DNA from: Cyanobacteria bacterium SBLK
Lineage (GTDB): Bacteria; Cyanobacteriota; Cyanobacteriia; Cyanobacteriales; Spirulinaceae
NCBI GenBank assembly: GCA_017746715.1
Contig: JAGHZQ010000017.1
Location: 1-64,000, forward strand
Length of the DNA stretch: 64,000 nucleotides
Direction of reading: 5' to 3'
Shown here: positions 1 to 10,500 of the stretch, piece after piece
How the letters are laid out: each line of letters begins with the position of its first letter
How positions within the stretch are numbered: the first letter of the stretch is position 1
Notes under the pieces: generated by a model
Told to the model about the DNA's origin: nothing
The model's input: the letters and a program-made list of their open reading frames with translations, nothing else
Databases searched by the model: none
Made by a program: the position numbers and the translations under genes

Positions 1-1
1 G

Positions 2-769
2 CAAAAACCAATTTTTGTTATTATTTCTATTCTGCTCGGAGCAATGTTTTGGTTTTCCTCTCCAGCTTTGGCGTACAATCAAGCTGATTTGGAAAAACTT
101 TTACATACTAATTCTTGCCAATATTGCGACTTGTCCGGTGCTGACCTGATTGAGAAAAATTTACAAGGAGCGCATTTAGAGCACTCGAATTTAGAGCGTG
201 CAAAGTTGTTTGGGTCGCATTTAGCAGGAGCTATTTTTGATGATGCAGTTTTAAATAATGCGGATCTGAGAGCCTATTTAAATAAGTCTAGCTTCATTGG
301 TGCTCGAGCATATGGTGCAAATCTAATAGGCGCATCTCTCGAGTCTGCCAATTTTGGAGGTGCCAATTTTGAAGATACCGATTTAACAAGAGCAGAGCTC
401 AGATATGCCGATTTTGGAGGTGCTAATTTTAGAGGTGCTAATTTAGCAGGAGCATCTCTCGAGTCTGCCAATTTTGAAAGGGCCAATTTTGAAGATGCCG
501 ATTTAGCAGAAGCATCTCTCGAGTCTGCCAATTTTGGAGGTGCCGATTTTGGAGGTGCTAATTTAACAAGAGCAGATCTCAGCTATGCCAATTTTGGAGG
601 TGCTAATTTTGAAGTTGTCAATCTAACAAGAGCTAATTGTTCATTTGCTCAGTTTTACGATACCGATCTCCTTTTTGCTACTTTAGATAATACTATCTTA
701 ATAGGAGCAAGATTTTGCAACACAATAATGCCAGACGGTACAAATTCAGGTATCGACACTTGCATTTAA
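2..769 (+). CDS. Exported pentapeptide-repeat protein, 5' end outside the window
   Basis: The reading frame is open back to base 2. The residues before the first internal ATG (base 44) form a hydrophobic stretch that runs into SPALA followed by YNQAD, a typical signal peptide and cleavage site. The true start therefore lies upstream of the window, and the ATG at 44 is inside the signal peptide. After a short CQYCDLSGADL segment the protein is almost all A(D/N)LXX pentapeptides, which fold into a right-handed quadrilateral beta-helix. A DNA block reading CTCGAGTCTGCCAATTTTG occurs three times, so the repeats expanded recently. Periplasmic or envelope location is inferred; the function is unknown. 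Confidence 0.85.
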   Translation, partial: QKPIFVIISILLGAMFWFSSPALAYNQADLEKLLHTNSCQYCDLSGADLIEKNLQGAHLEHSNLERAKLFGSHLAGAIFDDAVLNNADLRAYLNKSSFIGARAYGANLIGASLESANFGGANFEDTDLTRAELRYADFGGANFRGANLAGASLESANFERANFEDADLAEASLESANFGGADFGGANLTRADLSYANFGGANFEVVNLTRANCSFAQFYDTDLLFATLDNTILIGARFCNTIMPDGTNSGIDTCI

Positions 770-917
770 TTCTCTCAATACTTTAGATTTGTTATAAAAC
801 CACTCAGTAAACCGAATAGGATTTTCGATCGAGTTCGTTTTTGACCAGAGCGATCGCCCATCCGCATCCCAATTTTCTAAAATTGTGAAGTTTTTGCGAT
901 CGCTCTGATCAAACTAC

Positions 918-990
918 TGTCAGAAGATTGTAAAGCGACTGTAAAGTTGCCTGCAAATACATTGACGCGATATCCAGAAAAAGGCATCGT
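918..990 (+). promoter_or_regulatory. Phased direct-repeat array and candidate promoter of the 2022-aa gene
   Basis: Motifs TGTCAGA (918), TGTAAAG (929), TGTAAAG (940) and TGCAAAT (952) are spaced 11, 11 and 12 bp, then TTGACG (962-967), a 17-bp spacer and CATCGT (985-990). The same arrangement precedes the paralogue at 7503. Such phasing is typical of OmpR/PhoB-family operators; the regulator is unknown. The rest of the 770-1091 gap holds an imperfect inverted repeat around HIP1 sites (843-857 with 896-910) and nothing else I can support. Confidence 0.45.
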
Positions 991-1091
991 AGAAGTGTAG
1001 GAAACGGCAACTTATTTTTCTGTTGATATAGAATTTTAGTATTAATCATTTTTCATAACCCGATCGCCCATCGCATTCTACCCCCACAATC

Positions 1092-4000
1092 ATGCCCGCT
1101 CAATCCGATCCCAATCAATTAGAAACAGACCTGCGTCTGCTCGATCGCCCTGCCTTTATTCCTCCTTCCGATTTAGACCGACCCCTCGCCAATTCGCCCT
1201 CTGCCGCCAGTAACGAGCCAGCCCTTCCTCCTCCCCCCAACAATCAGCCGAAATGGGAATTCAATGCGCCTCTTGATGGAAGCTACACCCTCAGCGATAC
1301 CCTCGTGCTGGCAGGATGGGTAGAAGATTTCGATGGAATTGCGGATGTCGATCGCCTCGATTTCGAGTTGATCGTGAATGGCGATCGCTTCGATCTCGGT
1401 GGAGTTTCCCAATTTGTCACCGATCCGTTGAATTCCAACTCCTTTACATTTCGCCATCAATTCGATCTGAAAAATTTGGCGATCGCGGAAGGATTTCACG
1501 ATGCGACTTTAGAAGGGACTGTTTACGATCGCTCCGACAGCCAATTCTTCAAGAGCACGGGATTCAACCTGAGCAACTTCCTGCCCGACTTTCAACCCCA
1601 TCTGGCTGTCCGAGACTACGGTGCAAGCGACACGCTAAGACTCGATAATACTTGGGTTGAAGACGGAGATGGTTTAAGCGATTTGAGTCATATCGATTTC
1701 AAACTGCGTCGCTTAGATGATGGCGATAACTTTATCGTCGATCTCCCCGATGCTACAGAATTTATTGCCGATGGAAGTTTCGAGAGGGGACAATTTAGCT
1801 ATTCTCTCGATCTAAGTACCGTTAATCTTCCTGTAGGAAACTTCGAGTGGAACTTAGAAGGGACTCTTTTTGATAAAGCAGGAAATAGCCAGTATTGGGA
1901 ACAAATCGTTCGCACCTATAATCACGCCCCGCAAAATTTCCACTTCCAGCAGAGTGGGGGATATCAAGGCTCGATTGCTGTCGGCGAGACTGTCTCAATC
2001 AATGGTGGGGTCGAAGATATCGATGGCGGAACGGATATCGATCGCATCGAACTTGAATTAATTATCGGCGATCGGGTTTTTGAAATCGGTCAAATTACTG
2101 AATTTATCAGCACGTCTGACAATTCTCAAATTAACTTTCACCATAGTTTCGATCTGAGCGGTTTGGGACTCGAATTCGGCCATCATTATGGACGTTTGGC
2201 CGGCATTGTTTACGATCGCGCCGGCAATGGAACGGGGCACGCAATCGATTTCCAAGTCTTCAACCATCGCCCCAATTTTAACTTTTTTATTGACCGCTTC
2301 GACTATGGAGCAGACGAAACGATTGCGTTCAACCCTGACAATTCTTGGGTAGAAGATCCAGATGGCTTAAGCAATTTGAGTCATATCGACCTACACCTTC
2401 GTCCCTCGAGTGGTGGAGAGGAGTTGATTATCGATCTCGATGATATTACGGACTTTACTTTTAATGGTGCTTACGATCGTTCGCAATTGTACTACCAACT
2501 CGATTTAAGTACCTTAAATTTACCCTTGGGAGAAGATGAATGGGTGTTGGGCGGCCATCTTTTTGATAAGGCAGGAAATAGCAGCGATTGGTTCGGGCAG
2601 GGCTTCCGCATCTACAATTATGCTCCCAGTTTTCAATTCGATTTCGAGCGCCGCGAATATTCTGCCAACGAGACCATTACCCTGTTCGACACCCAGGTGG
2701 AAGATCGCGATAACAACCTCGATCGCATTGATTTCAAACTTGTGGTCGAAAATAATGGTTTCGAGCAAACAATTGATTTACCCGACGTTACGGAATTTCT
2801 CCGCGACCATCAATACGCTCCTTATAGCCATTTTGCCTACACGATTGATTTAAGCACCCTTCCCCTGCCAATCGGCGATTATAACGTTCGCCTAGAAAGC
2901 ATTCTTTACGATACAGTCGGCAATCATGCCTTCGGACCCCTCGAAAGTTTCTCCGTCCGCAAGGAAGAATCCGCCTTTAGCTTCGAACTCCATCGCGATC
3001 GCTATTCTGCCAACGAAATTCTCACCCTGCGAAATCCTCGCATCGATCGCGGCATTGGAGAGCTAGAGTACATTGATTTTCGAGCGATCGTCCTCAATGA
3101 AAACAATCGCGTTATCGATGTTGCCGATACAGCAAACCTTATTCCCCGTTACCATAACGCTTCCGATGGCACTTTTGATTATCGCCTCGATCTGACCGAG
3201 TTAAACCTTGCCCCCGATCGCCCTCACAATATCCGACTCCTGGGCATCGCCCACACGAAAGCCGGAATGGCATCCTCCTACACCCAAGACTTTCGAGTTG
3301 ACAATGTCCTTCCTAGCAGTCTCCAATTCCAACTCGATCGCCTCGACTACACCTCTCGCGATACGCTAACGCTCTTCCGAGGGGGTGTTTTTGATGATGA
3401 CAGCCCGGCAGATATCGAGCGCATAGATTTCCGCTTGCGTACCGATAACGGGATATTTATCGATCTGCCAGATGTCACCACCGTTACTGAAAATCCCGAC
3501 GCTCCCGGTTGGACGATGTTCGATTACAGTTTCGATCTGAGCTCTTTACCCCTTGCTGCGGGAACTTATAATCTGACCCTCGAGGCGATCGCTTTCGATC
3601 GCTCCGGTAATGGCAGTTCTCTCTTTGGCCAAGCCTTTCAATTCCACCAAGAAAATGCAGGAATGACACCGGGACATCAAACCCATTTGAATTTCGCCCT
3701 CGATCGACAAAACTACGCGGCAGGAGATATTCTAACCCTAGAAAACGTTTTCGTAGAAGACTTGGATGGAATTGCAGATATCGATCGCATCGACTTCATC
3801 GTACAGAACGATCGCAATACCTTCATCGATATTGCCGATGTCACGCAATTCATTCGCAATCCCAACGATCCCAATTTGGCCACCTTTAACTACGAACTCG
3901 ATTTGCGAGAATTGAACCTCGAATTCGAAAGCGATCGCAACTATACCCTCATCGCCACGGTTTACGATCGCTTTGGACGCAGCGGACAGCAACAATTTGC

Positions 4001-7000
4001 CCATTTCGACCTTCGCAACTATGCCCCCAATTTTGCGTTTGATTTCGATTCTCGACCTTATAGCATCAGCGAAACCCTAACCCTCGGTCGCGCGGCTTGG
4101 GTAGAAGATCCAGATGGTCTTGACAACTTGGATCGCATTGAGTTTGAAGCGATGGTCAATGGTTATGAAATCATCGATCTCCCGGATGTTACGGAATTTA
4201 TCCCCGACTCGGGCAACCCAACCCGGGGATTCTTCGAGTACGATCTCGACCTTTGGCAAGTGCCACTTCAACCCTACCACTTTCACCAAGATATCCGCAT
4301 TTTCGGGACGCTTTACGATCGCTTTGGGAACGCCAGTCAGACTATCGAACGCAACATCTCCATCGACCGAGGCTCTCCTCGCTTTGAGTATCGCATCGAG
4401 GAGCGATCGCAACCCTATTCCGCCGGAGATACCCTCGTCCTCAAAGATGCTTGGGTCAGAGACTTTACCAACATTGCCGACCTCGATCGCATTGAGTTCT
4501 TTGCTTGGGGGAATGGCTACGAGATCGCGCTACCCCACGTGACAGAATTTATTGCCTCTCCCGAGGGGAATGAAGCCGTCTTCAACTACAGCATCGATTT
4601 GCGGGACTTGAAGCGAGATCCCGACAACCCCTATTATGATTTTAACTTGGAGGGAATTTTATATGACAAAGCCGGTTATCGCTATCGCTACAGCAGCCAG
4701 CATTTTCAGGTTAACGATTTCCAACCTTCCCTTGATTTTCAAATTGAAAACGAGAACATTTTTGCGGCAGGGGATACCCTAACGTTAAAAAATACTCGGG
4801 TAGAAGATCCTAACGGCATTGCAGATATCGATCGCGTTGACTTTGGCATCGTGGTGAACGGAAATAAAGTGTTCGATCTGCCGGACGCGACCCAATTTTT
4901 CAGCCTCGATCCCAATACCCCTCAAGGTACATTTAATTATCAACTCGATTTGAAAACCTTGGGTTTAGATGTCAACCGCAACTATGACCTGTACTTAGAA
5001 GGGATAATTTTTGATAAAGCGGGTAATACTTCCGTCCATAAACAACAATTTCGGGTTAGCAATCACCTGCCCTTCGTTGATGTCAGTCTCGATCGCAATC
5101 AATACGGCTTTAACGACACCTTAAACCTGCAAGGTTGGGTAGAAGATCCCGATGGTATTGCAGAGATGGATCGCATCGATTTGCGCTTATTCGTCGGTAA
5201 CGAAAGTCGCTATATCGACCTTGCCGATATTACCGATATCGGTATCGACTCCGGAAATCCACAGCGAGGAGCGATCGACTATGACCTCGATTTAAGCAGT
5301 TTAGGACTGGGCTTCGGTCACTACGACCTTTTCCTCGACATGACCGCTTACGACAAAGCTGGGAATGGAACGCAAGGAATGACGCAATCGTTTATCCTTG
5401 CCAACCACAATCAAATTCCCCAACTCAATTTCAACCTTTCCCAAGGGGAATATCTACCCGAGGAAACCCTTGTGGTAACCGATGGTTGGGTGGAAGATTT
5501 AGATGGATTTACCAACATCGATCGTATAGAATTCTCTCTCCGCAATCTCATCAGCAACGAGATTATCGATCTTGCCGATATCGGGACGTTAATTGCCGAT
5601 CCGATGAACTTCCATCGGGGAACTTTCGACTACAGTCTGAAGTTAGAAACATTAAATTTAGCGGCAGGCAATTACGCGCTAGAAGGGATAATTTATGACA
5701 AGCAAGGCAATCGCGGTTCTTTATTCGAGCGCCAATTCGCCATCGGTTTCGGTCAAATTGCCCCGCAAGAGTTGCGTTTTAATCTCGATAACAGCACCTA
5801 TGCCCCGAACGAGACAATTTTCTTAGAGGATGGTTGGGTTAAGGATGAAAATAGCGGCGAAGATATCGCCCGCGTCGATCTGCGCTTATTGGATGCAGAT
5901 AACAATCTCGTTGCCGATCTCAATGACGTGACGAGTTTCGAGTTAGCAAGTTGGGATTCTCTCTGGGCGGGTTTTAGTGGGGCAGTTGACCTCAATGGCT
6001 TAAATCTAGCCGACGGAATTTATACATTATCGGCGATCGCTTACGACTACGCCAACCAAACCAGCAACTGGTTCGAACGAGATTTTGAAGTTCAAGCCCC
6101 TACCCCCAATTTTGCCCCCGCTAATTTAACGTTTGGTTTGGATGGCAACAGCTACAAACTGACAGATACGATTCATTTAACTAATGGCTGGGTGCGGGAT
6201 GAAAATGGAGCCAACACTCTCGATCGCATCGATCTCCGCATCCTCACCGAACAAGGCACAACCCTAGATATTGACGACATTACCGACCTCAGTCCCACCA
6301 GTTGGAATCAAGAATGGGCGAGTTTCCAATTTAACGCGAACTTGCAGGGTCTAAACTTGCAAGGCGGCTCGCACAAATTGATCGGTATTGCCTACGATGC
6401 AGAAGGAGCCGCCTCCGAACAGTTCGAGCGAGGATTCTTCCTCGAAGTTCCCCAACCCAACCTCGCTCCTTCAGATTTGCGCTTTACCCTCGATCGCAAT
6501 ACCTATCGCCCCACGGATACCCTGACTCTTAGCAACGGTTGGATTTCCGATGGGGACGGTGCCGAGGATATTGAAAGCGTGAGGTTTAAACTCGTTGATG
6601 GGAATGGCAGCGAAATCGAATTGGGGGCGATGGCGGATTTCTCTATTGCCAGTTGGAGTCCGGAATGGGCGAGTTTTGCGGGCAGTTTCGATTTGAGTCA
6701 ATACAACCTCAGCGAAGGCAACTATACCCTCATCGGCATCGCTCGCGACAAATCCGGCGGCAAAAGTCAGAGCCTCTCTCGCGAGTTTACCATTGAAACA
6801 CCCCAAACCAACAATACAGCTCCGGCAAACTTGCAATTCGCTTTGAGCGGCAATACCTTCTCGGCAAGCGATACTCTTGAAATTACCAATGGTTGGGTCT
6901 CTGACGGGGATGGAAATCACGACCTCGCAGGAGTCGACTTCGAGTTAGTGGCAGAAGATGGCACGATTATCGAGCTCGAAGATAGTTTCGATTTGAGTGC

Positions 7001-7160
7001 CGCGACTTGGGATTCCTCGAAGCAGTGGAGCAGTTTCCGTTATAACGTCGATTTTAGCCTTTTAGGATTGACATCGGGAATCTATACATTGCGAGGAAAA
7101 GCCTACGATCGCGCCGGAGACTATAGCAATACCTTCTCCCGCTCTTTTACCTTCGTTTAA
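1092..7160 (+). CDS. Giant Ig-like repeat protein (2022 aa), probable surface or secreted protein
   Basis: Seventeen tandem units of about 100 residues follow a Pro/Ser-rich N-terminus of about 50 residues. Each unit has the pattern Y-x-x-x-D/E-T-L-x-L, then GWVEDPDG, DIDRIDF, D-L-P-D-V-T-E-F and Y-D-K-A-G-N, which suggests a calcium-binding beta-sandwich similar to bacterial Ig/cadherin-like modules. The last four units are more alike and match the last four of the paralogue at 7503. There is no Sec signal. The start MPAQSDPN and the segment PPSDLDRPLANSPSA are shared with the paralogue and may be an export or sorting tag (inference). The C-terminus ends in SRSFTFV, hydrophobic as in type I secretion substrates. 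No enzymatic motif is visible. Confidence 0.75.
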   Translation: MPAQSDPNQLETDLRLLDRPAFIPPSDLDRPLANSPSAASNEPALPPPPNNQPKWEFNAPLDGSYTLSDTLVLAGWVEDFDGIADVDRLDFELIVNGDRFDLGGVSQFVTDPLNSNSFTFRHQFDLKNLAIAEGFHDATLEGTVYDRSDSQFFKSTGFNLSNFLPDFQPHLAVRDYGASDTLRLDNTWVEDGDGLSDLSHIDFKLRRLDDGDNFIVDLPDATEFIADGSFERGQFSYSLDLSTVNLPVGNFEWNLEGTLFDKAGNSQYWEQIVRTYNHAPQNFHFQQSGGYQGSIAVGETVSINGGVEDIDGGTDIDRIELELIIGDRVFEIGQITEFISTSDNSQINFHHSFDLSGLGLEFGHHYGRLAGIVYDRAGNGTGHAIDFQVFNHRPNFNFFIDRFDYGADETIAFNPDNSWVEDPDGLSNLSHIDLHLRPSSGGEELIIDLDDITDFTFNGAYDRSQLYYQLDLSTLNLPLGEDEWVLGGHLFDKAGNSSDWFGQGFRIYNYAPSFQFDFERREYSANETITLFDTQVEDRDNNLDRIDFKLVVENNGFEQTIDLPDVTEFLRDHQYAPYSHFAYTIDLSTLPLPIGDYNVRLESILYDTVGNHAFGPLESFSVRKEESAFSFELHRDRYSANEILTLRNPRIDRGIGELEYIDFRAIVLNENNRVIDVADTANLIPRYHNASDGTFDYRLDLTELNLAPDRPHNIRLLGIAHTKAGMASSYTQDFRVDNVLPSSLQFQLDRLDYTSRDTLTLFRGGVFDDDSPADIERIDFRLRTDNGIFIDLPDVTTVTENPDAPGWTMFDYSFDLSSLPLAAGTYNLTLEAIAFDRSGNGSSLFGQAFQFHQENAGMTPGHQTHLNFALDRQNYAAGDILTLENVFVEDLDGIADIDRIDFIVQNDRNTFIDIADVTQFIRNPNDPNLATFNYELDLRELNLEFESDRNYTLIATVYDRFGRSGQQQFAHFDLRNYAPNFAFDFDSRPYSISETLTLGRAAWVEDPDGLDNLDRIEFEAMVNGYEIIDLPDVTEFIPDSGNPTRGFFEYDLDLWQVPLQPYHFHQDIRIFGTLYDRFGNASQTIERNISIDRGSPRFEYRIEERSQPYSAGDTLVLKDAWVRDFTNIADLDRIEFFAWGNGYEIALPHVTEFIASPEGNEAVFNYSIDLRDLKRDPDNPYYDFNLEGILYDKAGYRYRYSSQHFQVNDFQPSLDFQIENENIFAAGDTLTLKNTRVEDPNGIADIDRVDFGIVVNGNKVFDLPDATQFFSLDPNTPQGTFNYQLDLKTLGLDVNRNYDLYLEGIIFDKAGNTSVHKQQFRVSNHLPFVDVSLDRNQYGFNDTLNLQGWVEDPDGIAEMDRIDLRLFVGNESRYIDLADITDIGIDSGNPQRGAIDYDLDLSSLGLGFGHYDLFLDMTAYDKAGNGTQGMTQSFILANHNQIPQLNFNLSQGEYLPEETLVVTDGWVEDLDGFTNIDRIEFSLRNLISNEIIDLADIGTLIADPMNFHRGTFDYSLKLETLNLAAGNYALEGIIYDKQGNRGSLFERQFAIGFGQIAPQELRFNLDNSTYAPNETIFLEDGWVKDENSGEDIARVDLRLLDADNNLVADLNDVTSFELASWDSLWAGFSGAVDLNGLNLADGIYTLSAIAYDYANQTSNWFERDFEVQAPTPNFAPANLTFGLDGNSYKLTDTIHLTNGWVRDENGANTLDRIDLRILTEQGTTLDIDDITDLSPTSWNQEWASFQFNANLQGLNLQGGSHKLIGIAYDAEGAASEQFERGFFLEVPQPNLAPSDLRFTLDRNTYRPTDTLTLSNGWISDGDGAEDIESVRFKLVDGNGSEIELGAMADFSIASWSPEWASFAGSFDLSQYNLSEGNYTLIGIARDKSGGKSQSLSREFTIETPQTNNTAPANLQFALSGNTFSASDTLEITNGWVSDGDGNHDLAGVDFELVAEDGTIIELEDSFDLSAATWDSSKQWSSFRYNVDFSLLGLTSGIYTLRGKAYDRAGDYSNTFSRSFTFV

Positions 7161-7177
7161 CCGAATCATTGCAGTGG

Positions 7178-7202
7178 AACGGGCATCAGTGCCCGTTTTT
7201 TT
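7178..7202 (+). terminator. Rho-independent terminator of the 2022-aa gene
   Basis: The stem AACGGGCA / TGCCCGTT with a TCAG loop is followed by a run of seven T. It starts 18 bases after the stop codon. Confidence 0.85.
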
Positions 7203-7319
7203 ATTAATTTAAAATCAAAAAACAACCGTAAAAATACTGAATATCTCGACTGAATAATGGGTATTTTAAAAATAGAAGCGATCGCGATCGCACCTCCTCA
7301 ATCTCAATTTTGAAAATTC

Positions 7320-7402
7320 TGTGAAGACATCGTGAAACAACCGTAAAACTACCCGCAAATGTTTACAAATCTGTTGACGAGATTGGCGAAAAAAGACATT
7401 GT
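7320..7402 (+). promoter_or_regulatory. Phased direct-repeat array and candidate promoter of the 1527-aa gene
   Basis: Motifs TGTGAAG (7320), CGTGAAA (7331), CGTAAAA (7342) and CGCAAAT (7354) have the same 11-11-12 spacing as the array at 918-958. They are followed by TTGACG (7374-7379), a 17-bp spacer and CATTGT (7397-7402). The core promoter sits one helical turn further downstream than in the first copy. The similarity extends into the sequence around AAAAAAGACATTGTGAAG, so the upstream region was probably duplicated with the gene. Confidence 0.45.
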
Positions 7403-7502
7403 GAAGATGTAGAAAAAATAGACTTATCCCTTAAAAATATAGTACAATAGTACAAAGCCATCAAAATAAATTTATCGTTCCTTACCCTTCCAAACCTCAA
7501 TC

Positions 7503-10500
7503 ATGCCTGCTCAATCTAACCCCAACGCTTTAGGAACCGATCCGAGTCTGCTCGATAATCCTGCCGTCTGGGTTCCTCCATCCGACTTAGACCGACCCTT
7601 GGCCAATTCTCCCTCAGCTTCGAGTAATAGCCCCGCACCGCCAGACGACCCACCAGAAAGGCGACCGGGTGAGGCCAAGGTGAATCGCTTGGGAACCGAG
7701 AAAAGCGATCGCTTACTCGATATTGCCCTACCCTATTCGGGAAGTTGGTCTTCTTACGCCGTCGGCTATACAACGGGACATCTGACCGACATTCCCGGTG
7801 GCAACAAAGATATTATTATTGCTAACTATCGGGGCAACGATTTTATTGACTGGGAGCGACAGTACGGTAGTGCGGGAGATGATGTGGCCACCGCGATCGC
7901 TTTCGCTCCCTATAATCCGAGCTTTTTTGGTGCCACCGGCTATACCGACGGCGACTTTGCCGGAGCTGGATTTGGCGGTAAAGATGTGTGGTTTGCCAAT
8001 TTTACCCCCACCGGACAAATTATTGACTCGGAAACCTTTAAATGGGGCTCGGCAGGAGATGATATAGCCGAAGCGATCGCGATCGACAACGAAAATAATA
8101 TTTACCTTGCCGGATCGACAACAGGGGATCTTGTCGGGAAAAATAACGGCGGCAAAGATGCGTGGGTTGCCAAATTTAACCGAGAAGGGGTTTTACAGTG
8201 GACGCATAAGGTCGGCACCGCAGGCGATGACGCAGCCATGGGAATTGCCATTGACGATACGGGCAGCATCTTCGTGACGGGTTACAGCACCAATACTTGG
8301 CAAGATAACAATCTCGGTAGCGGTTCGTCCAGTGCTTGGATCTTCAAACTCGATCGCAACGGATTGCGCGAAGGGCAAGATTATATTACGGGTGGAGATA
8401 CAAAAGCCTATGATATTGCCGTGGGTAACTATGGCGATGTTTACATTACCGGCAGTACCACGGGAGATTTAAACGGAACGAATGCAGGCGGCATGGATGC
8501 GTGGTTTGCGAGTTACGATCGCTATTCCTTCCGTCCCTATAACCAAACTAACCCCAATTGGCTGCATCAACTGGGTACGACGGGAGACGATATTGCCTAC
8601 AGTATCAATCTTGATGGAGAAAACCGGGTTCATATTGCCGGCTCCACCACCGGATCTATAGCGGGGACTGCCGTTGGTGGTAAAGATGCTTGGTTTGCCC
8701 AATACGAGACGCACAATGACCCCATGCAGCCTACCTTGAAATGGAAGCAACAACTCGGCACGACCGGAGATGATGTGGCCATGGGAATCGCCTCAGGCCG
8801 CGATGGCTATCGGCACTTTCTCACCGGATACTCCGACAAACAACTGGGCAATCATCGCAACTACGGTCCCGATCCCATTGGCGGTTCTGAAAGTAGCGAA
8901 GATATGTGGATGGCTGCTTATACCTCGAGGAATGAAGCCCCGAATCTGTTGCACTTTAACCTCAATCGCGGGAATTATCAGCAACGGGATACCTTAGAAA
9001 TTTCCTATGGAGAAGTGGGCGATCGCGATACGATTTACGATATTTCCCACATCGATTTTCGTATCATTAAATCCGACGGCACGGAAATCGACCTGCCCGA
9101 TGCCATTGCAGATATTCGACCGATGGATTGGCAGCAACAACGGGGCTATTTTAATTACAGCATTAACCTCAATCGTTACGGTTTAGAACAGGGCAATTAT
9201 ACCTTAAAGGGAACGGTTGTCGATCGCGCCGGACATACCGATGGCGCAACCTTCGAGCAAATGTTCTCGATTGCCTCTCCCCTCACCAATCAAGCACCTG
9301 AAGGATTAGACTTCCACATTAAAGACGATTGGCAGACATTTACCCCAGGACAATTCCTCGAGGTGGAATACGGACGGGTTTTCGATTACGATGGCGCCTC
9401 GAATTTAACGCAGATTGACTTTGAACTCATCAGCCCCGATGGTACCATTATCCAACTGCCCGAAGCAACGCAGATATACGCAGAATCGGGATATCCCGAC
9501 GATCCTTACGCTCGTTTTGATTATCGAGTGCAGTTGCCGACGGATTTGCAACTATCGGGAGCGTATTTCCTCAAAGCCATTGCCTATGATGGGTCTGGCG
9601 CAACGAGCAATATCGCCGAGCGCTATGCGAACGTGAATATGCACGGCGGTTTTTCTTCGGGTCCCTACTTCAACCTCGATCGCTACGATTATGGCGGTCA
9701 TGAAACCATCAAACTGGAAAAAGTCCGCATTCATCACCCCGATGGCATTGATAAAATTGAGTCGGTGCAATTCTTTGTCAGCGACTATCGAAATAACACG
9801 GAAATTGCCCTCGGTAAAGTAACGCAGTGGACGGAATACGGCTTCTCCGATGGCGAATTCGATCTCAATATTAACTTAGGCACTCTGGGTCTCGAACAAG
9901 GAGACTACGGACTCTTTGCTCGTATCTACGATATTGCCGGACGCCCCTCAGATCGTCTCAATACGCAAAATTTCTACGTGCGATCGCATGACTATCACAA
10001 CTATCCTCCACAATTCCAATTGGCCAGGGATCTACCCGAATACAAAAACACGGAAATCCTAAGCATTCGCGACGGTTGGGTATCCCATTACGAAAGCATT
10101 GACGGTGTTTCTCGGGTGGATTTCCGCTTGCAAAAAGCGAGTGGGGATTATAGTTTTATCGATTTGCCCGATGCGATCGAATTTAACGTCCAAGACCCGT
10201 TGAATGCAACGTTCGAATACGCCGTAGATTTGAGCCAATACGACTTGGAAGTCAATCAAGAATATTCATTGTGGGCTGTCGTTTACGATGCCTTGGGATA
10301 TTCCAGTTCTCCCATGTTCCAGCAATTCTACGTGCGAGAAAATATGGCACCGATGGGAATTTCTTTCAATCTCAATGCCAGTTATCTATCTACGGAAATT
10401 ATCAGAATTAACGATGGCATCATTCACGATCCCAACGGTAGCGCAGACATCAATCGCATTGAGTTTGCCTTGAGGAATCCCGACGGTACGATGCTCGATC

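Noticed and set aside
300..640. Repeated blocks resembling a CRISPR array
   Set aside because: The repeats are in frame and encode A(D/N)LXX pentapeptides; there are no unique spacers.
843..910. Inverted repeat around HIP1 sites as a terminator
   Set aside because: The arms are imperfect, the loop is 38 bases and no T-run follows; HIP1 repeats create such pairs by chance.
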